DNA of 64,000 bases, taken from Anabaena sp. FACHB-1237. Lineage in GTDB: Bacteria; Cyanobacteriota; Cyanobacteriia; Cyanobacteriales; Nostocaceae. Below the pieces are notes generated by a model. It had not been told where the DNA came from. It made no database searches and saw nothing but the letters and a program-made list of their open reading frames with translations. Positions 30,739 through 40,395 of the stretch are shown here, one piece after another; positions within the stretch are counted from its first letter, which is position 1; every line of letters begins with the position of its first letter. The stretch lies in the NCBI RefSeq assembly GCF_014696225.1, contig NZ_JACJPV010000001.1, positions 62,001 through 126,000 on the forward strand, given 5' to 3'. The position numbers were made by a program, and so were the translations under genes.

Positions 30739-31053
30739 ATGAATTTCTCCATCCAATCTCTTTATACTTGGTATCGTAATGTGCTTCGTAACCCTAAATA
30801 TAGATGGTGGGTAATTATTGGTACAATTGTTTATCTCATCAGCCCTATAGATATTTCTCCCGACTTTATTCCCATTATTGGACAAGTTGATGATGTTTTA
30901 TTATTAACTTTGTTTGTTACGGAAGTTTCTGGACTAGTTATTGATGGTTGGAAGGCTAAAAAAGGTCCTAGGGATTATAATAACACTAATACAGTTAATC
31001 AAACATCCACTACATCTGAAACTGTAGATGTGGATGTGGTGGATATTAAGTAA
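30739..31053 (+). CDS. DUF1232 (YkvA-type) small membrane protein
   Basis: A 104-residue protein with the DUF1232 core: RNPKYRWWVIIGTIVYLISP, then DISPDFIPIIGQVDDVLLLT, two membrane segments joined by the conserved D-x-x-P-D. Function is unknown for the family. The C-terminus is a polar Thr/Asn/Val/Asp tail. CAGG 8 bases upstream favours the ATG at 30739 over a GTG at 30730. The TAA stop at 31051-31053 is built from the TA target site plus the first base of a miniature element. Confidence 0.88.
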   Translation: MNFSIQSLYTWYRNVLRNPKYRWWVIIGTIVYLISPIDISPDFIPIIGQVDDVLLLTLFVTEVSGLVIDGWKAKKGPRDYNNTNTVNQTSTTSETVDVDVVDIK

Positions 31054-31152
31054 GCTGATGTGCAGCAGTCACTGTATAACTAAAAAACCTAAAATTACTG
31101 TAGTGCAAGCAAGATGCTTGCATCTATTATCCAAATTAAAAGCACAACAGCT
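31053..31152. mobile_element. 100-bp miniature element (family 1), copy 3, at a gene 3' end
   Basis: TA flanks at 31051-31052 and 31153-31154. Left end AGCTGATGTGC, right end GCACAACAGCT. Its first A completes the stop codon of the DUF1232 gene. Confidence 0.88.
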
Positions 31153-31304
31153 TAGAATAGGTGAGAGGGAATAGGGAATAGGGAATAGGGTTATTATCAG
31201 GTTTATTTATAAAATCAGGCAAATAACAGGCGATCGCTCATCATCTAAATTCTATAATGTTCGCCTATTTTTGCCCATTTCATATTTAACCCACATTACT
31301 AAAA

Positions 31305-34300
31305 TTAAACCTCCTGAACAAACTCACTCAAGAATCTAAATGCTTTCAAAATAAAATTAGCACAGTCTCTAGGCGATGTTTCATAAAAAGATGGCCAAGC
31401 GCTAGTTTTATCCTCATCATAATTTTTCACACGATGGGGATATTTTTCCAACCATGCTAACCTGACAGCATGACCAATTAACACATCTAATACTATATAT
31501 TCCTCAATTTGTAAAGTCGGGTTATTAGCAACTATTACCCCTAATTCCATTAACGCTTCCACGTTAACTTGACGATATTCTGGTGCATCAATTTTATTCA
31601 ACAAATGTTCAATTCTCAACGCAAAATTTCTTTCTCCTGCTGTCATTTCTGACACCATAACTTCACTTTCTAAACGGTTGCGTCGTTCTAATTTATCCCC
31701 AATAACTATACCTTTACAATGCTGCATTAACAACCAAACCTGTTTAAAAAAGTCTTTAGGAACACGGTTTAAAGCACCTTCTCCTTGACGATATCTGCGC
31801 CAACCTCCCAGAGGAATTTCCGTTTCCTCCATTGTACTTGGTAACACAACCCAAGCAATATCACTTTCTTTCTGTTTAACGTGCAATAATTCCTGTTGTT
31901 TTAATAAACTACTCACTCCACTATATCCTGTGAGAACATGACGCAAACGAATTTTGACCTCAAAAGGCGATAATTGCATTAATTGTTCATAAGCCTCATC
32001 TTGAGTAACTTCTAATTCCCTAGCTAATTCACTTGTAATTAATAATATTAAATAGCCTACTCTTAATGTTAACAAACCTTGGAATAATTTGGGTTCAGAT
32101 TTAATTAATACTCCCAAATATATTAATATTTCTTGTGTTAAAACACGATCCCGAATATCTTCCCGACAAAAATTATTAATTTTTTCTGCAATTTCATTGT
32201 GAGACATAGGAACAGTTATCAACGAAGCCTCACTGTAAGCTCTACCCACTGCAATTTGCTTACCTCTAACCAAAATACTTGTTACCGCATCCGATAAACC
32301 AATATCCACCATTTGACGTAAACCAGCAGCACGACGCACTACCGCCCATATACCTAAATCACCAGCTTTATTATATACTTCATCTAGTAAATCTCCCACA
32401 GTTACAGGATAATTTGGACCACCATAACCTGTATCAAACTCTAAACCTTTTAATCTCGTTAAAGTTTGTAATAATTCAATTTGTTCATAAATATTTTCTG
32501 AGGATCTTAAATATGTTAACAACAATTGCAAATTAGTTTCACATTCCATTTGAAATTCTTGGGTATGTCCTAAAGACCAACTTTTTTCTAAATCAGATGT
32601 GAGATAATAACAACGTATTCCTTGGGTGGGAATGAAAGACGGCGATAATTTTACATCTTCCAAAAAGTCTATCCTCTGAATAGCTGCTGTGAGCATTAAC
32701 TGATTTAATTTTCCTAACTTAACCTTGACACTATTACAAATACCATCTTTTAATTCTTGCATTAAAGACAATAATGCTTCTGCACCAGTTTCTAGCATAG
32801 TTCTAGTAATCATTAATGTCAAGGTTGGTCTTCCTAAATCACTCCAATATTTTTGAATATAGGCTAATTCTCCCCTAATTTGATCTACTAAAAAATGATA
32901 ATCTAAGGTTAAATAAAATTGTTTAGAGTCAAGAAATGATGGTAAAAATACTACAGTTGCATCCTGTATTTTAAATATTCTCGATGTGGTTAAACTTCTT
33001 AATCTTCTCAAGGGACGACCTGTTAAACTTAATTTATCATTGCGGCCAATTTGTCCATAAATACGCGATAATTCTCCTGCTTTTCTAATTTTAATTGGGG
33101 CTATTTGTTTAATTGTTTGCGTTTCAATTCCGTAAACTTCTAATTCTTTTTGTAATTCTTCATCTTCTGTTAATAACGCAATTTGCACAATAGCATCACG
33201 TTTTTTACCTAAGCATAAATGTCTTCCTAAAGGATCAATATCCCCTACAGAAATTAAACCTTCACTTAACATTTGTCCTAAATAATATAAACTTTGCGCC
33301 CAAACTAGGGGAATATTTTCATTAGGTAATCTTTTTTGACTTTGTGGTGCTGCTTTTTCTGCTTCTATCTTGTCTTCAGGAACATAATATAATTCTGGTA
33401 ACAAGGGTAAATTTGTCTCCTCTTCGTTAACTAATAGTGACTGTAAAAGTTCTTGATATTTGGCCACTTGTTGGGGACGGTTTAAACATAAACCATCTAA
33501 CATTAAATAAGTGAAAAACAATGGCCATTCACATTCAATATTTTCAAATTGTTTTAATTCCCAAGGTTCATAATGTAATCTTTGGGTATCTTCTAAAACT
33601 GTTTGATGTCCATCTCGTAAAAATCTTTTACAACCATATTTTCCCTCTAATTTATTGATAATTTCTTGAAAGGTTCTTTCTCTTAATTGTTCATCTTCCA
33701 CCGCAAACGCAGGATAACTAATTATACTTAATAATGCAGCGTCAATTTCTTTAGAAGCTGACTCTCTGGGTAATAATGATTCTAGGGTAATTCTCGCTCT
33801 AGCAATTTCATCAGGTAACACATGAATTACTGAGGTTTGACTACCATAAACTCCAAATAAGTTTAATCCGTTCATGGCTTCTAATGCAGCTTTGGCCATC
33901 CCCAAGGAACTGGCGTTTAATTCCGCGCTACCATGATTGATTTTATTTCCTCTTTCCCAAATTCCATAGTCAGGAGTGCGGTAAGCTCTACCAATGTAAT
34001 AGACTAAGTTTTGAATAAAGTTAACTTCGTCTATGGTGTAAATAATTGATAAGCCGGAAACTGTCATCTGTGCTAACATTAACAAGAAGATAGATGTCGC
34101 ATCTAATTGTAAATGTCCCCATTCATCATCACCTACTACTACATCTCCTGTGGATGTATTGTATTTGGCATGAAGTCCATCCAGTAATGACTGAGTATGT
34201 TTGAATGTTTCTACTTTATGGGATTGTCGCATCATGGCAAATAATAGGCCACGCATTAATTTAATTACGCTATGTTCTAATTCATATACTCTGCCATTAT

Positions 34301-34517
34301 CTTGATCTAATTTTTTATAAGCTAAACCTAATCCCCACACCGCTAATATACTATATACATTATCTCTTACCCAGGCATCAGTATAATCACCATGAGCATT
34401 AACGGCTGTACTTGCTGGTAATAAGCCAGTAATGGGATTTTGACGCGCTAAAATAATGGTTGTGATTTGCTGATAGTAATAGTCTAGGCGAGATGGCGAT
34501 AATGCGGATTTATTCAT
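31305..34517 (-). CDS. Glycoside hydrolase family 15-related / phosphorylase kinase alpha-like protein
   Basis: A roughly 1070-residue protein whose N-terminal half resembles the glucoamylase-like (alpha/alpha)6 domain of phosphorylase kinase alpha/beta subunits: SRLDYYYQQITTIILARQNP, TGLLPASTAVNAHGDYTDAW, VRDNVYSILAVWGLGLAY, and later NHGSAELNASSLGMAKAALEA. The second half (from about residue 560) is helical and resembles the C-terminal part of that family. Cyanobacteria lack the eukaryotic kinase complex, so a sugar-binding or regulatory role in glycogen metabolism is a guess. The start is the ATG at 34517; an upstream TTG (34538) is less likely. No glycogen genes flank it. Confidence 0.82.
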   Translation of the reverse strand: MNKSALSPSRLDYYYQQITTIILARQNPITGLLPASTAVNAHGDYTDAWVRDNVYSILAVWGLGLAYKKLDQDNGRVYELEHSVIKLMRGLLFAMMRQSHKVETFKHTQSLLDGLHAKYNTSTGDVVVGDDEWGHLQLDATSIFLLMLAQMTVSGLSIIYTIDEVNFIQNLVYYIGRAYRTPDYGIWERGNKINHGSAELNASSLGMAKAALEAMNGLNLFGVYGSQTSVIHVLPDEIARARITLESLLPRESASKEIDAALLSIISYPAFAVEDEQLRERTFQEIINKLEGKYGCKRFLRDGHQTVLEDTQRLHYEPWELKQFENIECEWPLFFTYLMLDGLCLNRPQQVAKYQELLQSLLVNEEETNLPLLPELYYVPEDKIEAEKAAPQSQKRLPNENIPLVWAQSLYYLGQMLSEGLISVGDIDPLGRHLCLGKKRDAIVQIALLTEDEELQKELEVYGIETQTIKQIAPIKIRKAGELSRIYGQIGRNDKLSLTGRPLRRLRSLTTSRIFKIQDATVVFLPSFLDSKQFYLTLDYHFLVDQIRGELAYIQKYWSDLGRPTLTLMITRTMLETGAEALLSLMQELKDGICNSVKVKLGKLNQLMLTAAIQRIDFLEDVKLSPSFIPTQGIRCYYLTSDLEKSWSLGHTQEFQMECETNLQLLLTYLRSSENIYEQIELLQTLTRLKGLEFDTGYGGPNYPVTVGDLLDEVYNKAGDLGIWAVVRRAAGLRQMVDIGLSDAVTSILVRGKQIAVGRAYSEASLITVPMSHNEIAEKINNFCREDIRDRVLTQEILIYLGVLIKSEPKLFQGLLTLRVGYLILLITSELARELEVTQDEAYEQLMQLSPFEVKIRLRHVLTGYSGVSSLLKQQELLHVKQKESDIAWVVLPSTMEETEIPLGGWRRYRQGEGALNRVPKDFFKQVWLLMQHCKGIVIGDKLERRNRLESEVMVSEMTAGERNFALRIEHLLNKIDAPEYRQVNVEALMELGVIVANNPTLQIEEYIVLDVLIGHAVRLAWLEKYPHRVKNYDEDKTSAWPSFYETSPRDCANFILKAFRFLSEFVQEV

Positions 34518-34858
34518 GGTGTTTATCAGTAAGTTCAAGGATAATTATACTCAAATATATATGTTGTTTAAAAATTTACAAGTTCAGTAGATCAGTAGAA
34601 TTTATATACTGACTTTATAAAATCTTTGTTAAGATTATAGCAAGAAAGGAAAAAAAGAGCTATTTCCTAGCTGACAATTTTATCAAGGATTTGGCAAGAT
34701 TATTCATAGTTTGATATTTTTGCGGAGATTTAACCAGGTACTGTATGTATGAGTGGTTAAATCTTTGTTTGATTGTATTAGTAAATGTTATGAAACTAAG
34801 GAATACAAGCAAGATGCTTGTGCTACTATAATTTATCAAATATCTTCAGATATATAAG
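34518..34858. other. Intergenic between the RM gene and the GH15-like gene
   Basis: AT-rich. A CAAGCAAGATGCTTG palindrome at about 34806-34820 matches the core of the family-1 element. No gene. Confidence 0.5.
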
Positions 34859-37800
34859 TTAGCTATTTTCAACAATATGAATTTCTTTATCTGTTAATTC
34901 ATATAATTGATAAACTAATTGATTAATTTGTCTATCAGTTGCTTTAATTTGTTGTTGAATCATTTTTTGTTGTGGTGGTGTTTGTGCTGTGGTAAGTCTT
35001 TGATGGAGAGTTAATATTTGTTCCACAAGTTGTACCATTCGTTGATGTTTTGTCACTTCTCTTACATCATCGAAATTAATAGTATAAATTGGAAATGGTT
35101 TAATATAATTTGTTTTGAATCGGAAATAACCACCACGTAAAACATTACCTGTATTAGCCAAAAACCACCACATTAATTTTGAGTTAAACAAACCTAACCA
35201 ATATAAATAGTTTTCTTGACATTCTTTTGAAGGAATCAAACTATAAACAGTAGTATTATGATAAGATTGATGCCTATCTAACATCATATTACAACCCAAA
35301 CTTATTTCTGCACAAATAATTTTTTGAGATTCAAAATCAATAATTGAACGTCCTCTATGACAAGCATACCAATACATTGGATTTGTTTTATATTTAATTC
35401 TTAATTTTGTTATCTCCTCCCGATATTGACTCAAATATTGATAAGCAAGAGGAAACTTATCTCTGAAATAATTTTCCTTTAAACAAACAGTTTTATTCCC
35501 TTTTAATTGATATGGATAGATACAATAATACTGATAATTAGGAACTATATAACGATGAACATCATCATTTTTTAGTATTGGTTTAACTATTTCTCTTTCT
35601 ATTAAAATATTTCTGTGATCACGTTGAGAAAAAACCTCGATTATTTTATTGTCATCTAATTCATTATTAATTTTTTTTAATAGATATATTTCATCTATTC
35701 CCGTGACAATACCTTGAAAAACACTTGAAAATTTATCACCAATTGTAGCGTTTCCATTTTTAAGTTTTTCTAAAAGTAGGTTGTTAATATTGCTACTTAA
35801 AATCCAAGGTTGATCATTAAAATTCTCTAAAGCAAATTGACTAAAATTACTATCATCTAATTGGAAAAGTTGCACAGATAATTCTGAAGATTTTAAAGAT
35901 GGAAATTCATAATATTTCAAATATGTATTTTTAACCTTTGAAAGAAGTATAATTCCTGTATATGTTGAAACTTGATTAAAAATCAGATTATTTCCAAAAC
36001 TGACTAATGTGTTTACTGATCTTTGAGAACTTAAAAGATGTCGCAATCGTGATCCAAAGTCAGCATGAGTAAACTTATGAGGACATATATAACTTAAAAC
36101 ACCATTATCAGATAGTAATTGTAGTCCTTTTTCAATAAATAGGCAATATAAATCAAACCTTTTGATGGCGGTTTGATATTTTTGCTTAAAATATAATATC
36201 TCTTGCTTGTAATATTCCTGAATTCCTTGTATTCTTAAATATGGAGGATTTCCAATAATCGCATCAAATCCTCCACGTTGTATAATCTTTTTAAAAGCAT
36301 CATGCCAATCAAAAACATTTATGCGATATATGTCGTCTTCATCTAATAAATTTATCTGCACATTTTCATAAAATTCTCCATCTATTAAAGAATTACCACA
36401 GAAAATATTGCTATCTAAATCAGGTAATGCACGTTCTTTAAGTAGTTGTAATTGTCTGGTAATAGTTTCGCCAGATTCACCTTCTAAAACTTTCAATAAT
36501 AAAGATAATTTAGTGGTTTCTACAGCTTGTTGATCAATATCAACACCATAAATATGAGTTAATAAAATTCGTTTGCGTTCCTGGGAAGTTAACCGCCAAT
36601 GTGTGCTAGATATTTGATAAAATTTATCTCGGTATTTTTGAGGATTTTGCAGATATTGTTGTAAATACCAATCTAGTAAAAATTGATAAGCAACAATTAA
36701 AAATGAACCTGAACCACAAGCAGGATCGAGAATTGTAATTTCTTGAACTTTCTCTGGTTTTTTACCTGCTAAAATTTTACCAATGGTCTGTTTAATAATA
36801 TAATCAACTATATAACTAGGAGTATAATAAACCCCTCCTGCTTTTCTGACTTCTGGTTTATCTTCAACAACTGCTTGACGACTAGCAGATATTTTAATTA
36901 CTTTACCTAAAAACTGTTCATAAACTTGTCCTAGAATTTCCACAGGAATTACAGAAAATTCATAGGGACTTTCAGGAGGATATAGTTTTCTGAGAATAGC
37001 TTTTAAAATACTATCATCAATTTGTAAACTAAGGGTAAAATCATCTGGTTTTTCTCTACCTTTTTCATTTTGAAAGTGGAATAAACCAGAGTTATAACGA
37101 TAGTCTGCATTAATAAATAAACGTCCTAATTCTTGATAGATATTTTCAAATTTTAGTAAAGTATATAGTTGTTGATAAGGTTCAATTTCTCTATCTTCAC
37201 AGATGCGTAAAAATATCATTCTATTAATTGTCATCTGGACGGCAAAATTTAACTCTCTAGGATTAATTTGAGGGTTACGCCACACAATATTAGCAGCTAA
37301 ATTTTCCCGCCAAATTTCAATTTCTTGTAAAAATGCCTGATCAACGGTAATTTCTCCTTTAATTTGAGATTCTGCAAATTTTTCTAATGCACTATTTAAT
37401 ACTGCTTCTTTAGAGAAAAGATTATATATTTCTTGCCATTTTTCTACATATTCTGTATAATGAAAATATTTTACTCTAGCTACAGATGCTTGATCATTTT
37501 TATGAGGCATTATCCGACAATCATAAACAGAAAATTCCTCAAAATCTGTTAAAATACTTAAATTTAATTTAGCTGACCATCCATAGCGACGTAATTGAAA
37601 AGCTGCACTAATATTTTTACCAACATTAACAGATGGTTTTTTTGCTTCTACAAAGAACTTTCTTGCTCCTCCAATACGAAAACTATAATCAGGTGCTTTT
37701 GCTTTATTTGTATCACTAATTTTTAAACTTGCTTCATGAATAACTTCTTGATAAATATTATTGGTATGTTGTTGGTTTCGCACATCCCAACCTAATGCTT

Positions 37801-37921
37801 CAAAAAAAGGATCAATAAATTGAATCCGCGTTTGGGTTTCATTTAACCCTCCTGTATGATATACTTCTATTTGTTGATGGAAATTTTCAACTAGTTGAAT
37901 AATTTGTGATGGTGTGTTCAT
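34859..37921 (-). CDS. Type IIG restriction-modification enzyme (Eco57I-like, N6-adenine methyltransferase fused to nuclease)
   Basis: A 1020-residue single-chain restriction-modification protein. The N-terminal nuclease has a PD-(D/E)XK-like core, PDYS at 77-80 and VEAKK at 91-95. The methyltransferase follows: motif I ILDPACGSGSFL near 398-408, and the adenine-methylase motif IV IIGNPPYLRIQ with NPPY at 558-561. The last 400 residues look like a TaqI-type target-recognition domain (FQGIVTGIDEIYLL; NVLRGGYFRFKTNYIKPFPI). All key motifs are present, so the enzyme may be active. It stands alone, as this class does not need a separate specificity subunit. Recognition sequence cannot be predicted. 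Confidence 0.92.
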   Translation of the reverse strand: MNTPSQIIQLVENFHQQIEVYHTGGLNETQTRIQFIDPFFEALGWDVRNQQHTNNIYQEVIHEASLKISDTNKAKAPDYSFRIGGARKFFVEAKKPSVNVGKNISAAFQLRRYGWSAKLNLSILTDFEEFSVYDCRIMPHKNDQASVARVKYFHYTEYVEKWQEIYNLFSKEAVLNSALEKFAESQIKGEITVDQAFLQEIEIWRENLAANIVWRNPQINPRELNFAVQMTINRMIFLRICEDREIEPYQQLYTLLKFENIYQELGRLFINADYRYNSGLFHFQNEKGREKPDDFTLSLQIDDSILKAILRKLYPPESPYEFSVIPVEILGQVYEQFLGKVIKISASRQAVVEDKPEVRKAGGVYYTPSYIVDYIIKQTIGKILAGKKPEKVQEITILDPACGSGSFLIVAYQFLLDWYLQQYLQNPQKYRDKFYQISSTHWRLTSQERKRILLTHIYGVDIDQQAVETTKLSLLLKVLEGESGETITRQLQLLKERALPDLDSNIFCGNSLIDGEFYENVQINLLDEDDIYRINVFDWHDAFKKIIQRGGFDAIIGNPPYLRIQGIQEYYKQEILYFKQKYQTAIKRFDLYCLFIEKGLQLLSDNGVLSYICPHKFTHADFGSRLRHLLSSQRSVNTLVSFGNNLIFNQVSTYTGIILLSKVKNTYLKYYEFPSLKSSELSVQLFQLDDSNFSQFALENFNDQPWILSSNINNLLLEKLKNGNATIGDKFSSVFQGIVTGIDEIYLLKKINNELDDNKIIEVFSQRDHRNILIEREIVKPILKNDDVHRYIVPNYQYYCIYPYQLKGNKTVCLKENYFRDKFPLAYQYLSQYREEITKLRIKYKTNPMYWYACHRGRSIIDFESQKIICAEISLGCNMMLDRHQSYHNTTVYSLIPSKECQENYLYWLGLFNSKLMWWFLANTGNVLRGGYFRFKTNYIKPFPIYTINFDDVREVTKHQRMVQLVEQILTLHQRLTTAQTPPQQKMIQQQIKATDRQINQLVYQLYELTDKEIHIVENS

Positions 37922-38163
37922 GTTTAGGTAAATAGTTGAATAATTTATTGATTATATAATAAATAGTAATTGGCAAACTCCAGGTACTTACAAAAAAGGT
38001 CTAGCATCAAGCTAAACCTTTATATAAAGCAGTTATTCGACACACTAGTTTTAACATAAATATAAGACTGCTAATTTACATCTTTCTCAAGATTGTGTTG
38101 AATAATGTTTGGATATATTAGGAATCAAAAGAGTGCTGATATCTCACTGCTAACTACTTAAAG

Positions 38164-38565
38164 CTAATTAACATGATGTGTAGCTGATATTTTTTGGGGC
38201 AAACCCCAGTCAGGACGCAATTTAGCGGCATTACGCAAATAAATATGATGTACAGATGCAGTAGTAGGTAAATAAGCATGAATCAGGAAACGCACACAAC
38301 GCTGTAAACTACCTTCAACGTGCATTTGTTGAACATCTAACATAGCAACACTATCCCATAAAGGACGACTGCGAGCGATCGCTGCGGGAAAAATAGCATC
38401 TAAATCTTTAGTAACAGAGAAAGTCACACTAATCATTTCTGTAGGTTTAAGTTCGTTACGATTTTCTAACTCGTCTAATAATTCTGTTACTGCTTCTTTA
38501 ATTGCTTCCACACTATTTTCAGCAACAGTTGTTGCTCCACGAATCGCTCGCATTTGCCATTCCAT
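38164..38565 (-). CDS. aroH: Chorismate mutase, AroH class
   Basis: A 133-residue monofunctional chorismate mutase of the trimeric AroH fold, making prephenate for Phe/Tyr synthesis. RAIRGATTVAENSVEAI at the start supplies an active-site Arg, and the segments ISVTFSVTKDLDAIFPA and VRFLIHAY (with Arg) match the family. The ATG at 38565 gives the MEW lead seen in cyanobacterial relatives. It lies about 100 bases downstream of sppA, same direction. Confidence 0.93.
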   Translation of the reverse strand: MEWQMRAIRGATTVAENSVEAIKEAVTELLDELENRNELKPTEMISVTFSVTKDLDAIFPAAIARSRPLWDSVAMLDVQQMHVEGSLQRCVRFLIHAYLPTTASVHHIYLRNAAKLRPDWGLPQKISATHHVN

Positions 38566-38668
38566 AGGTTCTTTACTAGTTAATATAATAGTTAGTGATT
38601 AGTTAGTGATTGATATACGCCCTTTTTGCCATACCCCATCTTCCCCATCTTCCCTGTATTTTATTATT

Positions 38669-39490
38669 TTATGGCCTATATAACCACAAAGGTAAACCGT
38701 TAGTAGAAACTTCAAATTCTAACCAATTAATTCCTGCACCAAGGCGGGATTTTTGCTGACGATTCCCTGGTAAAATACGAGTTAATAATGGTTTTCTTTC
38801 TTCTATTGTATAGCAGGGTGTTTTTTCTGGATCAAGTCCTACTAATTCTGCTGTCCAGCGTCTTGCATCTTCTTCGGTTCCCAGTTTGTCTACTACTCCT
38901 AACTGTAACGCTTGTTCTCCTGTAAAAATTCTTCCATCTGCAAAACTTTTTACCGTTTCTACTTCTAAAAAGCGAGACTCAGCTACAGTTTTTACAAATT
39001 GGTTATAACTAACATCTATTAATTCCTGCAAAATTGTTTGTTCTGCTTCTGTTAGTTCTCTGTCAAAGGATAATATATCTTTGTAAGGTCCTGATTTAAT
39101 CACTTTGAAAGATACACCAATTTTTTCTAGGAGACGTTCTAGGTTATTTCCTCGTAAAATTACACCTATACTACCCGTAATTGTCCCAGGGTTAGCCATG
39201 ATATGTTCTGCTCCCATACCAATATAAACCCCCCCAGAAGCCGAAATATTACCAAAACTAGCCACAATTTTTGTCTTTTGTCGCAGTCGTTTCAGGGCAC
39301 TATAAATTTCTTGGGAGTCTCCTACTGTACCTCCAGGACTATCTATACGTAGGAGTAATGCGGGAAATTTTTTCTCTTCTACTGTTTTTAGGGCTTCTAA
39401 AATGTGCTTTCTTGTACCACCAGCGATCGCACCAGTAATTTCAATCCGTGCTATTTGTTTACTAAACTTAGGCTTAAACGGCCAAATCAT
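38669..39490 (-). CDS. sppA: Signal peptide peptidase SppA, short form
   Basis: A 273-residue SppA of the 36K type, degrading cleaved signal peptides at the membrane. The Ser/Lys dyad is visible: S85 in NISASGGVYIG and K137 in SGPYKDILS. The ClpP-like core starts at ARIEITGAI and includes RIDSPGGTVGDSQEIY. A classical long N-terminal membrane anchor is not obvious. It is followed by aroH in the same direction. Confidence 0.93.
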   Translation of the reverse strand: MIWPFKPKFSKQIARIEITGAIAGGTRKHILEALKTVEEKKFPALLLRIDSPGGTVGDSQEIYSALKRLRQKTKIVASFGNISASGGVYIGMGAEHIMANPGTITGSIGVILRGNNLERLLEKIGVSFKVIKSGPYKDILSFDRELTEAEQTILQELIDVSYNQFVKTVAESRFLEVETVKSFADGRIFTGEQALQLGVVDKLGTEEDARRWTAELVGLDPEKTPCYTIEERKPLLTRILPGNRQQKSRLGAGINWLEFEVSTNGLPLWLYRP

Positions 39491-39569
39491 ATATACTTGT
39501 CACTTACTTATTAGTTGTAGTATCTTTGTTCCCTAAGACAACTTTCTATGGTTGTCAATTAGATAATAA

Positions 39570-39590
39570 GGGTTTAGCAATGCTAAACCC
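39570..39590. repeat. GGGTTTAGC palindrome, copy 2
   Basis: GGGTTTAGCA and TGCTAAACCC form an inverted repeat around a central A, in the sppA upstream region. It could sit in the sppA leader. Confidence 0.75.
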
Positions 39591-39755
39591 TTACGGGAAT
39601 CAGGAGTTCAATAAGTTAGTGTACCAAGAATTTAACTTTATTTCCCAACTATATAAGAAAATTTATAATAAGTATTAAATATAAATAATTACAAATAGAT
39701 TACATTAGAAACAAGCAGACATATAAACACCTCATGAATGACTGCTGATAGTTAC

Positions 39756-40052
39756 TTATAAATCTAAATGTAAAATTTGATAGCGATAAAAAGCATAAAC
39801 ATCAAATAAACCACCAACAAAACCCCAGGTTAAACTAATAACTAGTAAACCATTCATAGGACTACCAGTACCAAAGGTAGCTAGAAAATGGATGATTTGT
39901 GTCAGCATCGCGCCAATTATACCTTGTAAACCAGGAACATAGGCAAATATAGATAGAAACAGGAAAACACTACCAACAATGAGTATAGGAGCAATAAAAC
40001 TCAAGATTGCAGCAAGTAGCAGAGAACGCAGGAAATGAGTTAAGATAGTCAT
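39756..40052 (-). CDS. Small conserved membrane protein, unknown
   Basis: A 98-residue hydrophobic protein with three likely membrane helices (about 10-37, 45-62 and 68-90), ending in VYAFYRYQILHLDL. Gly and Pro at helix ends are typical of a real membrane protein rather than a spurious frame. No family recognised; an isolated gene divergent from the MlaE permease. Confidence 0.7.
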   Translation of the reverse strand: MTILTHFLRSLLLAAILSFIAPILIVGSVFLFLSIFAYVPGLQGIIGAMLTQIIHFLATFGTGSPMNGLLVISLTWGFVGGLFDVYAFYRYQILHLDL

Positions 40053-40395
40053 GTCTAGTATGAGTAGGTAGGTGGAACAACTTCAAAAGACATTTAATGT
40101 CATCTTCTACAATAATGGCGATCGCCCCTAAAAAATTGATTTTGTTAGAAATCTTAAATTTTGATTAAAAAATACGGGTAATAGTTATCTCTTGTGCATT
40201 GGATATCATCGAGGTAAAAACATCTCCAAGACAGAGTAGATGAGAATTTCTACCTCAGTGTATAATCTTAGCCAAGATCATCACCTGGAGAAAGGCAAGT
40301 TAATTTTTCAGGATTAGAGTTAAAATAAATTAATATTTGCTGATATTTGCTAATATTTGCAGATGTAAAACCTCAAAAATTATCAGAAATTAGTA
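40053..40395. other. Divergent spacer before the MlaE-type gene
   Basis: Contains one HIP1 site near 40120 and TATTTGCTGATATTTGCTAA-type short direct repeats (about 40330-40362). No gene; presumably two promoters. Confidence 0.4.
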
